Positions 52,267 to 60,297 of a stretch of 64,000 nt of DNA are shown here, one piece after another. How positions within the stretch are numbered: the first letter of the stretch is position 1; each line of letters opens with the position of its first letter. The notes below the pieces were generated by a model. The model saw only the letters and a list, made by a program, of their open reading frames with translations. It had not been told where the DNA came from and searched no databases. Made by a program: the position numbers and the translations under genes. Origin of the DNA: WS-2 sp036507005 (lineage in GTDB: Bacteria; Eisenbacteria; RBG-16-71-46); assembly GCA_036507005.1 (NCBI GenBank), contig DASXQT010000007.1, positions 74,098 to 138,097 on the forward strand, written 5' to 3'.

Positions 52267-52715
52267 GGCTTGAGTACCCTCGCTGGCGCTGGCTGAGGCG
52301 GCGCGTCTCCTACAACCCACCGGATCGAGTCCACGGGCGGGTAGGTCCACTGCGTGCCGTCCCAATGCACCGGAGTGGTGATCCACCCCCGCTCACCTGG
52401 AGCGAGGTGCGGCGGAACGGTTGGCGCGCTCACAATCCAGCTCGACCCGTAGTTGTAGGCACCGTGAGAGTAGAAGCGAACGTCGAGGGCGAATCCTCCG
52501 CCTCGATTGACCACGCTCCCGAGGGCGGAGCCGACCGGCGCATAGTCCGAGCCCGGCACCAGCCTGTGCCACCGCTCGAACTCGACGGATGCCGCGCTCG
52601 GCGCCGTGGGCGGTGAGGTCGGGGAGTCCTTCCCGCATCCGCTCGCGGCGAGCAGGGCGAGCAGGACCGAGACGAGGGCCGGGGCCGTCGCCCCGTGGTT
52701 GCCCACCATGGTCAT
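52263..52715 (-). CDS. lipoprotein, hypothetical
   Basis: The 150-residue product has a lipobox (LLAASGC) followed by a Ser/Thr/Pro linker and a beta-rich domain (FALDVRFYSHGAYNYGSSW; PGERGWITTPVHWDGTQW) that resembles small Ig-like or FxLYD-type surface domains. ATG overlaps the preceding stop (ATGA) and its own stop overlaps the TTG of the deaminase fusion, so the protein is made together with it. Possible role: outer or sensor component of the same membrane complex. Confidence 0.75.
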   Translation of the reverse strand: MTMVGNHGATAPALVSVLLALLAASGCGKDSPTSPPTAPSAASVEFERWHRLVPGSDYAPVGSALGSVVNRGGGFALDVRFYSHGAYNYGSSWIVSAPTVPPHLAPGERGWITTPVHWDGTQWTYPPVDSIRWVVGDAPPQPAPARVLKP

Positions 52716-53044
52716 CGCTGCGTCCTCGGGCGCGCACTCTCCCGCGCCTTCTGGAGGGAGTCCCAGCGGATGAGGCTGTCCAAGTAAGCACTTCGCCCGC
52801 GAACGGTCGGTGCGCTCGGCGTGCGCGGCGCCACCGCTGCCGGTCCGCGCAGGCGATCTAGGACGGTGGACAGCGGCGCGAGGATCGCGAAGGCGACGAG
52901 GCCGAGCGACACGGCCACCACAAAGAGCACGAGCATCGCAGGGATCGCGGCCAGCGCCCACTTCACCATGAACACGACCATCGAGAGGAAGGGCATCTGC
53001 ACGTCCCTCACGATTACATCCTGCTCCGGCGGCTTCTCTGCCAT
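52712..53044 (-). CDS. small membrane protein, hypothetical
   Basis: The 110-residue product has two adjacent hydrophobic stretches (about residues 20-65) and a charged C-terminal tail with SAYLDSLIRWDSLQKARES. There is no recognised domain. It lies 5 bp after the KRFFY-type gene and overlaps the lipoprotein ATG, so it is the second gene in the four-gene deaminase operon. The start is placed at ATG 53044; an earlier in-frame ATG would overlap the upstream gene. Confidence 0.7.
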   Translation of the reverse strand: MAEKPPEQDVIVRDVQMPFLSMVVFMVKWALAAIPAMLVLFVVAVSLGLVAFAILAPLSTVLDRLRGPAAVAPRTPSAPTVRGRSAYLDSLIRWDSLQKARESARPRTQR

Positions 53045-53049
53045 CGCTT

Positions 53050-53478
53050 TCACTTGTTCAGCGGCGTGGCGTGCTTCTCCGGCCGATAGCGTGCCTTCAC
53101 GCTGCCCCATGTCGCGTGCGCTGCAGAAGTAGTGCCACCGAATACGTTACTGTGAAACGTGAAGATGGGGGGCCACGCGTCCAGGGAGGACACGTAGATG
53201 TCTCCGCTCGCAGTTCCCACGATGAGTCCGCCAGTGACCGCGAGATCGGCGCTCAAGGACACAGGACGGCCGGGGATGTGGTCGGCCACGATCCAACCAC
53301 CCGGCGACTCCACGCACACCGTCCCTGCCTCGTCCACGGCCGCGTACGAGGTTGCGTTCCGCGTTACTCCAACGAGAGCCACAGGTGCCTGCGCCGTAGC
53401 GCTCCCAGCTCCGAGATGATAAGCGAGCGCGAGACAGAGCAGCCCGGCACAGGCGTAGAAGAATCGCTTGACGAACAT
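53050..53478 (-). CDS. KRFFY-type exported protein, first gene of the deaminase operon
   Basis: The 142-residue product begins MFVKRFFYACAGLLCLALAY, then HLGAGSATAQ: a signal peptide nearly identical to that of the first gene of the neighbouring operon (56758-57288). The mature part is a beta-rich domain with VDEAGTVCVESPGGW and VTGGLIVGTASGDIYV. Unrelated sequence after the signal suggests the conserved part is a delivery cassette. It is preceded by a leader shared with the other operon, including GGAGG at the same distance. Confidence 0.75.
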   Translation of the reverse strand: MFVKRFFYACAGLLCLALAYHLGAGSATAQAPVALVGVTRNATSYAAVDEAGTVCVESPGGWIVADHIPGRPVSLSADLAVTGGLIVGTASGDIYVSSLDAWPPIFTFHSNVFGGTTSAAHATWGSVKARYRPEKHATPLNK

Positions 53479-53561
53479 GACGGCCTCCGAGGTTGCGGCC
53501 CCGCCTACGTGGCGGCGGCCAAGTGGACCCCGAGTATACGCCTGCGCGCCGAGCTGGGCAG
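53473..53561 (-). promoter_or_regulatory. shared leader and promoter, copy 1
   Basis: Minus strand CTGCCC (53561-53556), 17 bp, TATACT (53538-53533), then about 54 nt to the ATG. The last 50 nt, containing GGCCGCCGCCA...AGGCGGGGCCGCA and GGAGG, match the leader at 57283-57350 in all but a few positions. Confidence 0.55.
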
Positions 53562-53645
53562 CGAGCCGAGGGAGCCCTAAGGGACTGCCGCGCTGGTCAC
53601 CCGATCAGTGGGGTTTCTTCATGCCCCTCATCAACGGACAAGAAG

Positions 53646-54335
53646 TCAACGTCTGAGCCACTGCTCCTGCCAACCCTTCAAGAGTTCCTCCGTAAAAGCG
53701 GCGTCGAAGATTGCGAAGAACTCCTTGGCTCCTTCGAGTGCAAGCCCCCGCGGGTTCGCGCCGAGCTCCGCCCGCGACAGTTCCCGGATGAAGTGGAAAT
53801 CATCCAGCCCGGCCGTTGGCTCGGACCTCAGGTGTAGTCGGTTTGGATCATCGGACACGAGCCGTCGCTTGCCGAGGTTGCCGACGTTCACCGCGACGTG
53901 CATGTCATCCCCGCCCATGTCCGTGAAGGCCAGCCGCGCAGCGAACTCAAGCGCCAGCGTGAATCGGAAGAGTGAGTAGCCAACACCCATGAACGGCTCA
54001 TCGTCTGCGACCCTCTCGAAGGGGGAGAGCATGTGGCGGTAGCCCCAATCCGCGTGGTTCGCCGAGAGGTGATAGAACTGGCCGCTGAGGTACGCGCGCC
54101 AGAGTTCCAGGTATGACCCTAGGTCGAGGAACTGACCCACCCAGTCTGCTTCACTCTCGGGACGCTCGTTCTCGCTCATGTGTGGGAAGTGGTAGCCCTG
54201 ATACGTGACTGTCGCGCCCCGCACAATCCGAGTTAGGAGATGTCGGTTCGCTACCCGCTGCTCGACGAAGTCGTTCGGGCGAATCACGACCTCCCAGTAG
54301 CACTTCGACTTTATCCTCCCGGCGTTTGGGTTCAC
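53646..54335 (-). CDS. hypothetical partner of the AlbA_2-domain protein
   Basis: The 229-residue product has no recognised domain. The composition is ordinary and the frame is convincing: aromatic-rich segments (YHFPHMSENER; LELWRAYLSGQFYHLSANHADWGYRHML) and ALEFAARLAFTDMGGDDMHVA. GTG overlaps the stop of the AlbA_2 gene (GTGA), giving tight coupling. Conserved pairing with a Schlafen-like protein would make it a candidate effector or sensor, which needs comparison across genomes. Confidence 0.7.
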   Translation of the reverse strand: MNPNAGRIKSKCYWEVVIRPNDFVEQRVANRHLLTRIVRGATVTYQGYHFPHMSENERPESEADWVGQFLDLGSYLELWRAYLSGQFYHLSANHADWGYRHMLSPFERVADDEPFMGVGYSLFRFTLALEFAARLAFTDMGGDDMHVAVNVGNLGKRRLVSDDPNRLHLRSEPTAGLDDFHFIRELSRAELGANPRGLALEGAKEFFAIFDAAFTEELLKGWQEQWLRR

Positions 54336-54958
54336 CGCAGGAACTCCCCGAGCTGGCGCAAGAACTCCGCATCGGAGGCTGGCCTCGCGGGGGAGGGCCG
54401 GTACACAATCAAGCCAGCACCCACAGCCTGCTCGACGAACTTGCGAATCCCCTTCTGAATAGCCAGGTCGAGAAGATCGCGCATCTCGTCCTGACTCGGA
54501 ATCTCACTCGTCTCGGGTTTCCCGAGGGAGCGCACATAGCAGCCGCCCTTGCGGATGATCTGTTTGTTGCGCTCCCCAAGCATGTCCTTCTTCGCCAGGA
54601 TAGGCACTTCGGCGAACTCGTGGACCCTCAGCACGACGTAGGGCATTCCGTTGTAGGTACGAATCTCGTGCTCAAACGAAAGAGTCGGATCGGAGCACGC
54701 CGCTAGGATGGCTGCGATGTCGTCGTAGCCCCATGTCTCAAGTTCTTCCGGCGTCAGTCCAACGGGGCGCGGGCTCCCTCCGCTCTCATCGACGCCGATG
54801 ATGACGATGCCCCCATCACGATGATTCGCCATGCCGAGGGCAGCCCGTGTGACCCACGCCATTAGGTCGCCAGCACCCCTCTTGCCGGGCGGCTTGTACT
54901 CGATACCCCGAAGTTCGTGCCCCCGCTCGATCAGTCGAGCGAAGTCGTCATCGGTCAC
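54332..54958 (-). CDS. Schlafen AlbA_2-domain protein
   Basis: The 208-residue product contains the Schlafen AlbA_2 core: LRGIEYKPPGK (usual 'vEFK' start), then AALGMANHRDGGIVIIGVDESGG. That is the characteristic helix-turn-strand with the small-residue AN...GG.i.iGV motif. The usual C-terminal winged-helix part is short. Proteins with this domain include regulators and toxic nucleases in anti-phage systems. GTG overlaps the preceding stop and its own stop overlaps the partner's GTG. Confidence 0.85.
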   Translation of the reverse strand: MTDDDFARLIERGHELRGIEYKPPGKRGAGDLMAWVTRAALGMANHRDGGIVIIGVDESGGSPRPVGLTPEELETWGYDDIAAILAACSDPTLSFEHEIRTYNGMPYVVLRVHEFAEVPILAKKDMLGERNKQIIRKGGCYVRSLGKPETSEIPSQDEMRDLLDLAIQKGIRKFVEQAVGAGLIVYRPSPARPASDAEFLRQLGEFLR

Positions 54959-55701
54959 GGTGTCACTCGTTTCGGTGGGTTGGCGTTCTGTTCATCCGCA
55001 TCCCGCTTCGGCAAGACGCCCCGCCTCTCCGCGTCCTTTCGAGCTTCGTCGGGTGAACGGTGCCTCTGCCAGATTCCTGCGCCCACCCGTTGCAACCAGT
55101 TCGCCGGGATAGCGCCGAAGAGTGCCTCGTATAGCTCATCTCCCTGCGCCCTCTCGTGTGCGGCGTTCCTCTTGAGGTCGGCGTAGCGCGCTTCGTATGT
55201 GCGTCGAACTCCTTCGTCGCGCCGGATGGCGTCGGCCTCGCTCGTGCGGTCTATGTTGAGAGTCTCTGCTTGGAGCTTGATCCGCTTGACGTTGAGAAAC
55301 CACGCCGCTGTCATCACGTCCACGCCTCTGGGAAGCAGCGGCAGCTTCGTGTGCAACTCATCGTACCCCCTCGTCGCATTGTCCATCTCCCGCCAGAAGT
55401 CGGGGCCGCGAACGCTCTGCGTTTGGGCGGTACTCTCTATCCCTTCAAGGTATACGCCAAGAACCGCGACCTCTGTCATGAGCACCCGCCGGATGCGCTC
55501 GCGCTCGCGGTTATCGTCGAGCAGTACGCGAAACCACTGCGCCAGCACCCCGGCGACGACGGCCGCTACAGCCGTGATCGTCGTCAGCACCCAGGTCGGA
55601 GGCTCGTGGCGTTCTCGGGCGGCTACGCGGATGATCGTGTCGCGCACGGTGTCGTGGACGGTTTGGATGATCCTCAACGTCTCAGGAAGAGCGGCGGCCA
55701 T
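54955..55701 (-). CDS. single-span membrane protein, hypothetical
   Basis: The product (about 248 residues) has one transmembrane helix (about 37-57, TTITAVAAVVAGVLAQWF) and a helical cytosolic part (LLDDNRERERIRRVLMTEVAVLGVYLEGIE, then GYDELHTKLPLLPRGVDVMTAAW). Such 'TM plus helical bundle' proteins recur in defence islands as membrane effectors; this is inference. The start is uncertain: ATG 55701 has no good ribosome site, and GTG 55779 would overlap the preceding gene. Its stop overlaps the AlbA_2 GTG. Confidence 0.65.
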   Translation of the reverse strand: MAAALPETLRIIQTVHDTVRDTIIRVAARERHEPPTWVLTTITAVAAVVAGVLAQWFRVLLDDNRERERIRRVLMTEVAVLGVYLEGIESTAQTQSVRGPDFWREMDNATRGYDELHTKLPLLPRGVDVMTAAWFLNVKRIKLQAETLNIDRTSEADAIRRDEGVRRTYEARYADLKRNAAHERAQGDELYEALFGAIPANWLQRVGAGIWQRHRSPDEARKDAERRGVLPKRDADEQNANPPKRVTP

Positions 55702-55727
55702 GTCGGCGGGGCAGGTTCGGGCTGGCT

Positions 55728-56717
55728 TCACGGCGGCGGGCGTGTGATCGGGGTCCACTGCGCTGAAGACGACGCGCACGCCTGCGGACGGGACGGCGAA
55801 GAGCCTGCAATGTCACGAGAACTTCTTCGCGCGTTCGGCCTCGAAACGCTCCGAAGAGCCTTCGACGTCGCTTCGGACTCCGCATACACACCGTCGGCAA
55901 CCTCGTACAAGGCCATGAGCCAGGGACCCGGACGGAACAACTCGATATTGTCCTCCCTGTAGTTCTCCGTGTACGCGTTGCTGGAGGAGACAAGCTGAAT
56001 CTCCAGGACCTTGTTCGTGGGCAGTTCGACGACATGCGCCCTGTACGCGTGGAAGAGTTGCCATCTTCCCATTTCGTCAGGCTCGTCATCGTCCAGCCAG
56101 TAGGGGGTAAGGTCCGAGTGGACGCAGAACGCGTAGCTCCTCCCTTGGGCCGAGAACTTGTACACGAGAGCATCGTCCCCAACGTACTCTTCCTCGATCC
56201 CGTACTCCTTCAGCCGCTCGGCCGATACGGTCGCAATGGCCGCCTCCGGGATGACCACGCTACTCCATCGAGAGTCCCTCGGAGACGGAACCCGGCTCTT
56301 GTACCAGGACGGGAAGTACTTGATCCCGTCGTAGAGCTTGTACATCGTCAGACCGAGATGTATCTGCTGGGCGAATCCGATGCGGGCCTTCATGACGGCC
56401 TCGGGATTATGGCACAACCGGACCCATGCTTGGTGTAGGCGAAGGAAGGACAGGAGCGTTCCCGGCTGAAGCCGGCCGGCGTCGTCCCACACCTTGCTCG
56501 CCGAGTGAATCAAAACCCACAAGGAGAGAAGCAGGAACGGGGCTCCGACGACAAGAGCCGTGGCGTACTCGTGGTTCCTCCAGAAGTACATTCCGAACGC
56601 CATCGAGCCGAGGACGACCGGGATAGCGAGGATAAGAAGGAACCCAGTGAGCGGCCGACCGAAGAGCAAGAACAGCACGACGACCGCGACGACGAGCACA
56701 CAGGTCGGGATAAACAT
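55728..56717 (-). CDS. multi-span membrane protein, hypothetical
   Basis: The 329-residue product opens with three hydrophobic helices (about 5-22, 25-45, 52-72). The soluble part contains LRLHQAWVRLCHNPEAVMKA, IGFAQQIHLGLTMYKLYDGI, YVGDDALVYKF and RSYAFCVHSDLTPYWLDDDE. No family recognised. The last 40 residues are Arg/Ser/Pro-rich and may result from a frameshift or drift. It is second in the operon, 40 bp after the KRFFY-type gene. Confidence 0.65.
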   Translation of the reverse strand: MFIPTCVLVVAVVVLFLLFGRPLTGFLLILAIPVVLGSMAFGMYFWRNHEYATALVVGAPFLLLSLWVLIHSASKVWDDAGRLQPGTLLSFLRLHQAWVRLCHNPEAVMKARIGFAQQIHLGLTMYKLYDGIKYFPSWYKSRVPSPRDSRWSSVVIPEAAIATVSAERLKEYGIEEEYVGDDALVYKFSAQGRSYAFCVHSDLTPYWLDDDEPDEMGRWQLFHAYRAHVVELPTNKVLEIQLVSSSNAYTENYREDNIELFRPGPWLMALYEVADGVYAESEATSKALRSVSRPNARRSSRDIAGSSPSRPQACASSSAQWTPITRPPP

Positions 56718-56757
56718 GACGCCCCTCCTTCAGCACCACTGCCGCCACGGTTGTCGG

Positions 56758-57288
56758 CTACGGAGCCCGCCACACCAGTTGCTTGTTCTTGTCGAGCAGG
56801 AGGAACGTCGCCACTGACCGCTTCTCGGCGTTGGGTCCAACCCCAACGGCGGCCCTCATAGTCCCCGCTTCGTCCATCAGGGACAGCATCGGTTCGCCCG
56901 TCGCGGCTACGGCCACCTGAGCACGAGCCTGCCTCGTCATGTCGGCCAGTGTTAGCACCGCTCCTTCGTCACCGACATGAAGCGCGACTCGCACCGTTCC
57001 CTTCGCGTCGCTCAAGGCCATGACCGGGGAGCCATCCGACTTCAACGTAACCGCAGCGCGCATCTCCCCGTTCTCATCATTCAAGAGCATCGAAGGGCAG
57101 CCACCGAGAACTCCGAGGGTTGCTCGCGGCTTGCCTCGTTCGTCCACGATGACCAGCTCTCTAGCAGTGATCGCCTCGGGGATCGCTGAGTCATTCGGCT
57201 GCGCCCGAGCGGACATCGCTCCGACGTGGTAGGCGAGCGCGAGCAGAAAGATGCCGGCGCTGACGTAGAAGAACCGTTTCGCGAACAT
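56758..57288 (-). CDS. KRFFY-type exported repeat protein, first gene of the AlbA_2 operon
   Basis: The 176-residue product starts MFAKRFFYVSAGIFLLALAY, then HVGAMSARAQ, nearly identical to the signal of the deaminase-operon lead protein. The mature part consists of about five imperfect 23-residue repeats built on 'DexGkmRAaV.v..dG.pvl.L.': VDERGKPRATLGV, DENGEMRAAVTL, DAKGTVRVALHV, DEAGTMRAAVGV. These probably form stacked beta hairpins. It heads the operon running down to 53646. Confidence 0.8.
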   Translation of the reverse strand: MFAKRFFYVSAGIFLLALAYHVGAMSARAQPNDSAIPEAITARELVIVDERGKPRATLGVLGGCPSMLLNDENGEMRAAVTLKSDGSPVMALSDAKGTVRVALHVGDEGAVLTLADMTRQARAQVAVAATGEPMLSLMDEAGTMRAAVGVGPNAEKRSVATFLLLDKNKQLVWRAP

Positions 57289-57373
57289 GACGGCCTCCGA
57301 GGCTGCGGCCCCGCCTCGATGGCGGCGGCCTTGGTGGAGCCACGATCCTACGCCTGGCCTCGCAGCGTGGCGA
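57283..57373 (-). promoter_or_regulatory. shared leader and promoter, copy 2
   Basis: Minus strand TAGGAT (57350-57345) as -10, with a weak TCGCCA at -35 (57373-57368), then about 56 nt to the ATG. The leader matches copy 1 (53473-53538) over about 50 nt. Confidence 0.5.
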
Positions 57374-57464
57374 GCGACGAGGAGGGTGAGGCGCGGCTCT
57401 CAGCCATCGTGGTCGGGAGCCACTCGACTTTCACCGCGCGCGGCTTCCTGCTGTCCCCAGAGCA

Positions 57465-57983
57465 CTATCGGTGAGGGCGGCTCCGCGTATGCGGACGGAC
57501 ATATGTGCCGTTCTTCCGGTAGTAGCCTCGCACGGACACGTCTTTGGTCTCGGTTGATGTCGGCGTGTAGCTCGATGCGGCTGGAGAAGCCTCAGGTGAC
57601 TGCTGGAGGCCGAGGGGCTCTTCGCTTGGGAGCAGGCTAGACAACTCGGCTTCCGAGATGACTCCCTTGTGGATCAGAATCCGGATCAGTTTCTCCAGAC
57701 GCGCCTCGGTGCTGATTGCTGCGTTCGACGGGGCGGTGGTGGGAGTTGCTGCGGCGGTAGGAGCTGGTCCCTGCCGTGCATTGAGCGCCGCCAGTCCCTC
57801 TGCCTTCGAGCCGAACGACTGCCCTGCCAGAGGACCACGGTGGAAGTGATAGCCGCCGAATGCGCGGTTGTTGTGCCCTCCGTATGCGTCCAGGCCACCA
57901 GGATGCGCGAGAAGTGGCGCTGGCAGCGATCCCATGAGTAGGGCCGCGACAGCAAGACACTTGAGACGTTGTGTGGGCCGCAT
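57465..57983 (-). CDS. YHYH-type exported protein
   Basis: The 172-residue product has a signal peptide (VAALLMGSLPAPLLA) followed by HPGGLDAYGGHNNRAFGGYH and HFHRG, the YHYH-domain pattern of small secreted proteins that may bind metal through the histidines. The C-terminus SVRGYYRKNGTYVRPHTRS is another motif recurrent in secreted proteins of many phyla. Linker Ala/Thr-rich. It is the last gene of the minus-strand cluster starting at 59500. Confidence 0.78.
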   Translation of the reverse strand: MRPTQRLKCLAVAALLMGSLPAPLLAHPGGLDAYGGHNNRAFGGYHFHRGPLAGQSFGSKAEGLAALNARQGPAPTAAATPTTAPSNAAISTEARLEKLIRILIHKGVISEAELSSLLPSEEPLGLQQSPEASPAASSYTPTSTETKDVSVRGYYRKNGTYVRPHTRSRPHR

Positions 57984-58013
57984 AGCGGTTCCTCTTTCTC
58001 TTGGGTGGTGGAA

Positions 58014-58097
58014 TCACCCGTGCATGGTCACCTGCTCCGGCACCGGCGCGACGTTGCCCTGCAAGTCGATGATCGCGGCGGGGGTCTCCACCTTCAC
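58014..58097 (-). CDS. possible 27-residue coupled peptide
   Basis: GTG overlaps the stop of the gene at 58094-58387 (GTGA). The frame encodes VKVETPAAIIDLQGNVAPVP then EQVTMHG and stops. The 'ididaqGnv' look resembles a truncated beta-hairpin. It may be a remnant of a longer gene or a real small protein. Confidence 0.3.
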   Translation of the reverse strand: MKVETPAAIIDLQGNVAPVPEQVTMHG

Positions 58098-58387
58098 AGG
58101 GACTCCAAGGCGCGCCTCACGTCCGCGATGTTCTCGCAGTTCTTCAGCATCTGGATCGCAACATCAAGGGGGTGCTTGTCTGGCATCGAGTGGTCTGTGA
58201 GCTTGCCAAGTATCTGCCCCTGCGGAATCTCCCAAAGCGTCTGCGTTGGGATGATCCCAAGGAACAGCCTGGTTACTCGGAAGCCAGTCTGCGCCATTGA
58301 AAGTAGAATCCGCTCGCCGCTGGCCAGTCTGATCTGCGAGAACACGCCACCTGTTCCCTCGTTCTTGTATGTGATGACTTCACCCAA
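58094..58387 (-). CDS. hypothetical protein (97 residues)
   Basis: Started at TTG 58387 with GGAG eight bases upstream, just after the stop of the preceding gene. The sequence begins MGEVITYKNEGTGGVFSQIR and continues GERILLSMAQTGFRVTRLFLGIIPTQTLWEIPQGQ: a beta-rich small domain followed by a helix (DVAIQMLKNCENIADVRRAL). No family recognised. It is coupled within the cluster of small genes between 59500 and 57465. Confidence 0.6.
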   Translation of the reverse strand: MGEVITYKNEGTGGVFSQIRLASGERILLSMAQTGFRVTRLFLGIIPTQTLWEIPQGQILGKLTDHSMPDKHPLDVAIQMLKNCENIADVRRALESL

Positions 58388-58391
58388 GCTC

Positions 58392-58817
58392 TTACTCCGC
58401 GCCGTCGGGCGCGCACTTGCCGCTCGTGCCCGAACAGGTGATCGTCCCAAGCATGATGCTTAGGTGATCCATGTACCGGAACCTCGGCCCCCACGAGCGC
58501 ACGGAGTCGGGCAGCGAGTGGGTGTCGAGCATCTTCAGGTAGCCTCCGCCGTTCGTCGGGGTGAAGTACTGGAATGCTCCAGACACACTGCGCACGAGTT
58601 CGCGGTTCTCACGAGATGTCCAATAGCACCGGCCGTGTCGATGGATGATCGTCACCCGGTGTTCCATCCGCTCCTTCTTCGAGAGCACGCGACGCATGGT
58701 GCTGAGGGCGTTGTTCTCGACCTTGGTTTCTGGGCTCGCGTCGAGAACGAGTTGCGCCCTCGCCGCGGGAGCAAGGCTGAGGCGCAGGGGCAGCGCTACG
58801 AGACGCGCCAGACTCAT
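58392..58817 (-). CDS. exported hypothetical protein
   Basis: The 141-residue product has a signal peptide (LVALPLRLSLAPAARAQ). The mature part carries basic KKERMEHRVTIIHRHGRCYW and GPRFRYMDHLSIMLGTITCSG, with two cysteines near the C-terminus. No family recognised. ATG overlaps the preceding stop (ATGA). Confidence 0.65.
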   Translation of the reverse strand: MSLARLVALPLRLSLAPAARAQLVLDASPETKVENNALSTMRRVLSKKERMEHRVTIIHRHGRCYWTSRENRELVRSVSGAFQYFTPTNGGGYLKMLDTHSLPDSVRSWGPRFRYMDHLSIMLGTITCSGTSGKCAPDGAE

Positions 58818-59500
58818 TGTCGCGTCCTGATACGGTCGATCTCGGCCACGACGATTGAATCTGCAAACGCGATGCGTCCCTCGATCTCGCGACGTTGAAG
58901 GAGCACACTGTCAGGTGTGCCGCTCGCTCGTGTGTTCTCAACCTGCGCCAGCAGGCGACCCTGGTACGAGTCGGCAAGGTGACTTTCACGCAAGAAGCGA
59001 CGCTCCCACGCGGCGAGGCGGAGGATGGTCCGCTCCTCTATCTCGTGGGCCACCGACTGCGCCGTCAGCATTCGCATTCCGGTCTCCTCCTCAACGTGCA
59101 TGCCCCGTTCTTCATCCTGAATCGCCTCAAGCATGGCGACTTGGGCATTGATGCGATCCTTGAGGGTCGAGACGAGTCCAGCCAGCGTCTCAGTCAGGTA
59201 GCGATGTTCCGCTCCCCTGGTAGATGGGATTGCGGCCAGCGCGCTGTCGAGCGACATGATTGCTGCCCGTGCGTCCTCCTTGAAGCGTGCGATGGACGCA
59301 GCCGTTGCCGCGCGGGCCGTACCAACCGGCGACGATGCCTGCGCATCCGGTGACTCGACCAGATGTGCTCGCCACGCAGCGTTCAGCGCGGTTCGGATGG
59401 CATCACGGCTCGTGCTCACCTCGCGGGGAACGGATGGCTGACAGGCAACATGCCACAACGCGAGTGTGACGACGGCGATGCCGACGAGAATGCGCTTCAT
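58814..59500 (-). CDS. lipoprotein-like helical protein
   Basis: The 228-residue product starts MKRILVGIAVVTLALWHVAC, with VAC as a probable lipobox. The rest is largely helical and rich in Ala/Glu/Arg (SVAHEIEERTILRLAAWERRF), suggesting a coiled-coil periplasmic protein. No family recognised. It is the first gene of the five-gene minus-strand cluster and diverges from the HEPN-like gene at 59605. Confidence 0.7.
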   Translation of the reverse strand: MKRILVGIAVVTLALWHVACQPSVPREVSTSRDAIRTALNAAWRAHLVESPDAQASSPVGTARAATAASIARFKEDARAAIMSLDSALAAIPSTRGAEHRYLTETLAGLVSTLKDRINAQVAMLEAIQDEERGMHVEEETGMRMLTAQSVAHEIEERTILRLAAWERRFLRESHLADSYQGRLLAQVENTRASGTPDSVLLQRREIEGRIAFADSIVVAEIDRIRTRQ

Positions 59501-59604
59501 AGCGGCTCCGATGGCAGATTCCTCTTCCCTGGCAAGAGGTTACCACGCTCGGCGGCTGCCCGCGGCCTGGCGTCGTGCGATAAGATGATTCGGTGGAGGG
59601 AAAG

Positions 59605-60297
59605 ATGACCGGGACGGACGAGAGGGCGAGTGCCATACGTGAGGAGCCAGTGGCCGAGTGCGATGTGCTCAGGGGACTTGAACGCATTTCCAGCGTGGAC
59701 CCGCGATACGCGGCCCGCGCCGCTGTCGATCCGAAGGTTGAAGTGGGCTACCGGCCCATGACCATCGAGGACCATTGGAACGACATCTCCGCGATGGCTC
59801 TCCACGAGGGCGTCCCCAGGTCGATCCGCGTCCAGTTCGAGACTGCGCGGAACTTGGTACTGTACTCCTGGTTCGCGTACCGATTTCAGCAGGTTGCCGA
59901 GATGCAAGCGTACGCCTCGGTCGAGTTTGCGCTGCGGCGTCGGGCTGGGCTTGCGATCAGGGACCTCGGACCGGGCCTAAAGCGCCTTCTCGAAAGAGCG
60001 GTTGAGGAGGGCTGGATTCACGACGAGGGATTCCGGCACTACCGCAGGGTCGCCGAGCAGAGGGCTGAGCAGGAGGAATCTCCGCCGGTGGGGACTGAGC
60101 CAGATTCTCCTGTAACTCGGGAACTTCAGGCGTACGTGAAGATTCTCGCTGAGACGTTGCCCTTCCTAAGGAACGAACTGGCACATGGGAGCGCGATGCT
60201 AAGCGGTTCCGCCAAGAGAACCCTCGCGCTGTGCTGTGACCTCATCAACCAGCTTTTCCCGACCGTGGCACCCGAAGCCGCTGGAGTCGGCCAATGA
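59605..60297 (+). CDS. HEPN-like hypothetical protein with an RNELAH motif
   Basis: The 230-residue, almost all helical protein shows Arg189-Asn-Glu-Leu-Ala-His194 (FLRNELAHG), the RxxxxH signature of HEPN ribonuclease toxins, preceded by LVLYSWFAYRFQQVAEMQAY, the type of helix that precedes it in DUF4145/Abi-like families. GGAGGGA lies four bases before ATG 59605; an earlier GTG lacks this spacing. Its stop overlaps the start of the next gene (ATGA). It could be a toxin/effector with its neighbour as a membrane partner. Activity is unproven. Confidence 0.75.
   Translation: MTGTDERASAIREEPVAECDVLRGLERISSVDPRYAARAAVDPKVEVGYRPMTIEDHWNDISAMALHEGVPRSIRVQFETARNLVLYSWFAYRFQQVAEMQAYASVEFALRRRAGLAIRDLGPGLKRLLERAVEEGWIHDEGFRHYRRVAEQRAEQEESPPVGTEPDSPVTRELQAYVKILAETLPFLRNELAHGSAMLSGSAKRTLALCCDLINQLFPTVAPEAAGVGQ

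Noticed and set aside
59593..59604. Upstream GTG as the start of the HEPN-like gene
   Set aside because: It overlaps the ribosome site GGAGGGA that is correctly spaced for the ATG at 59605.
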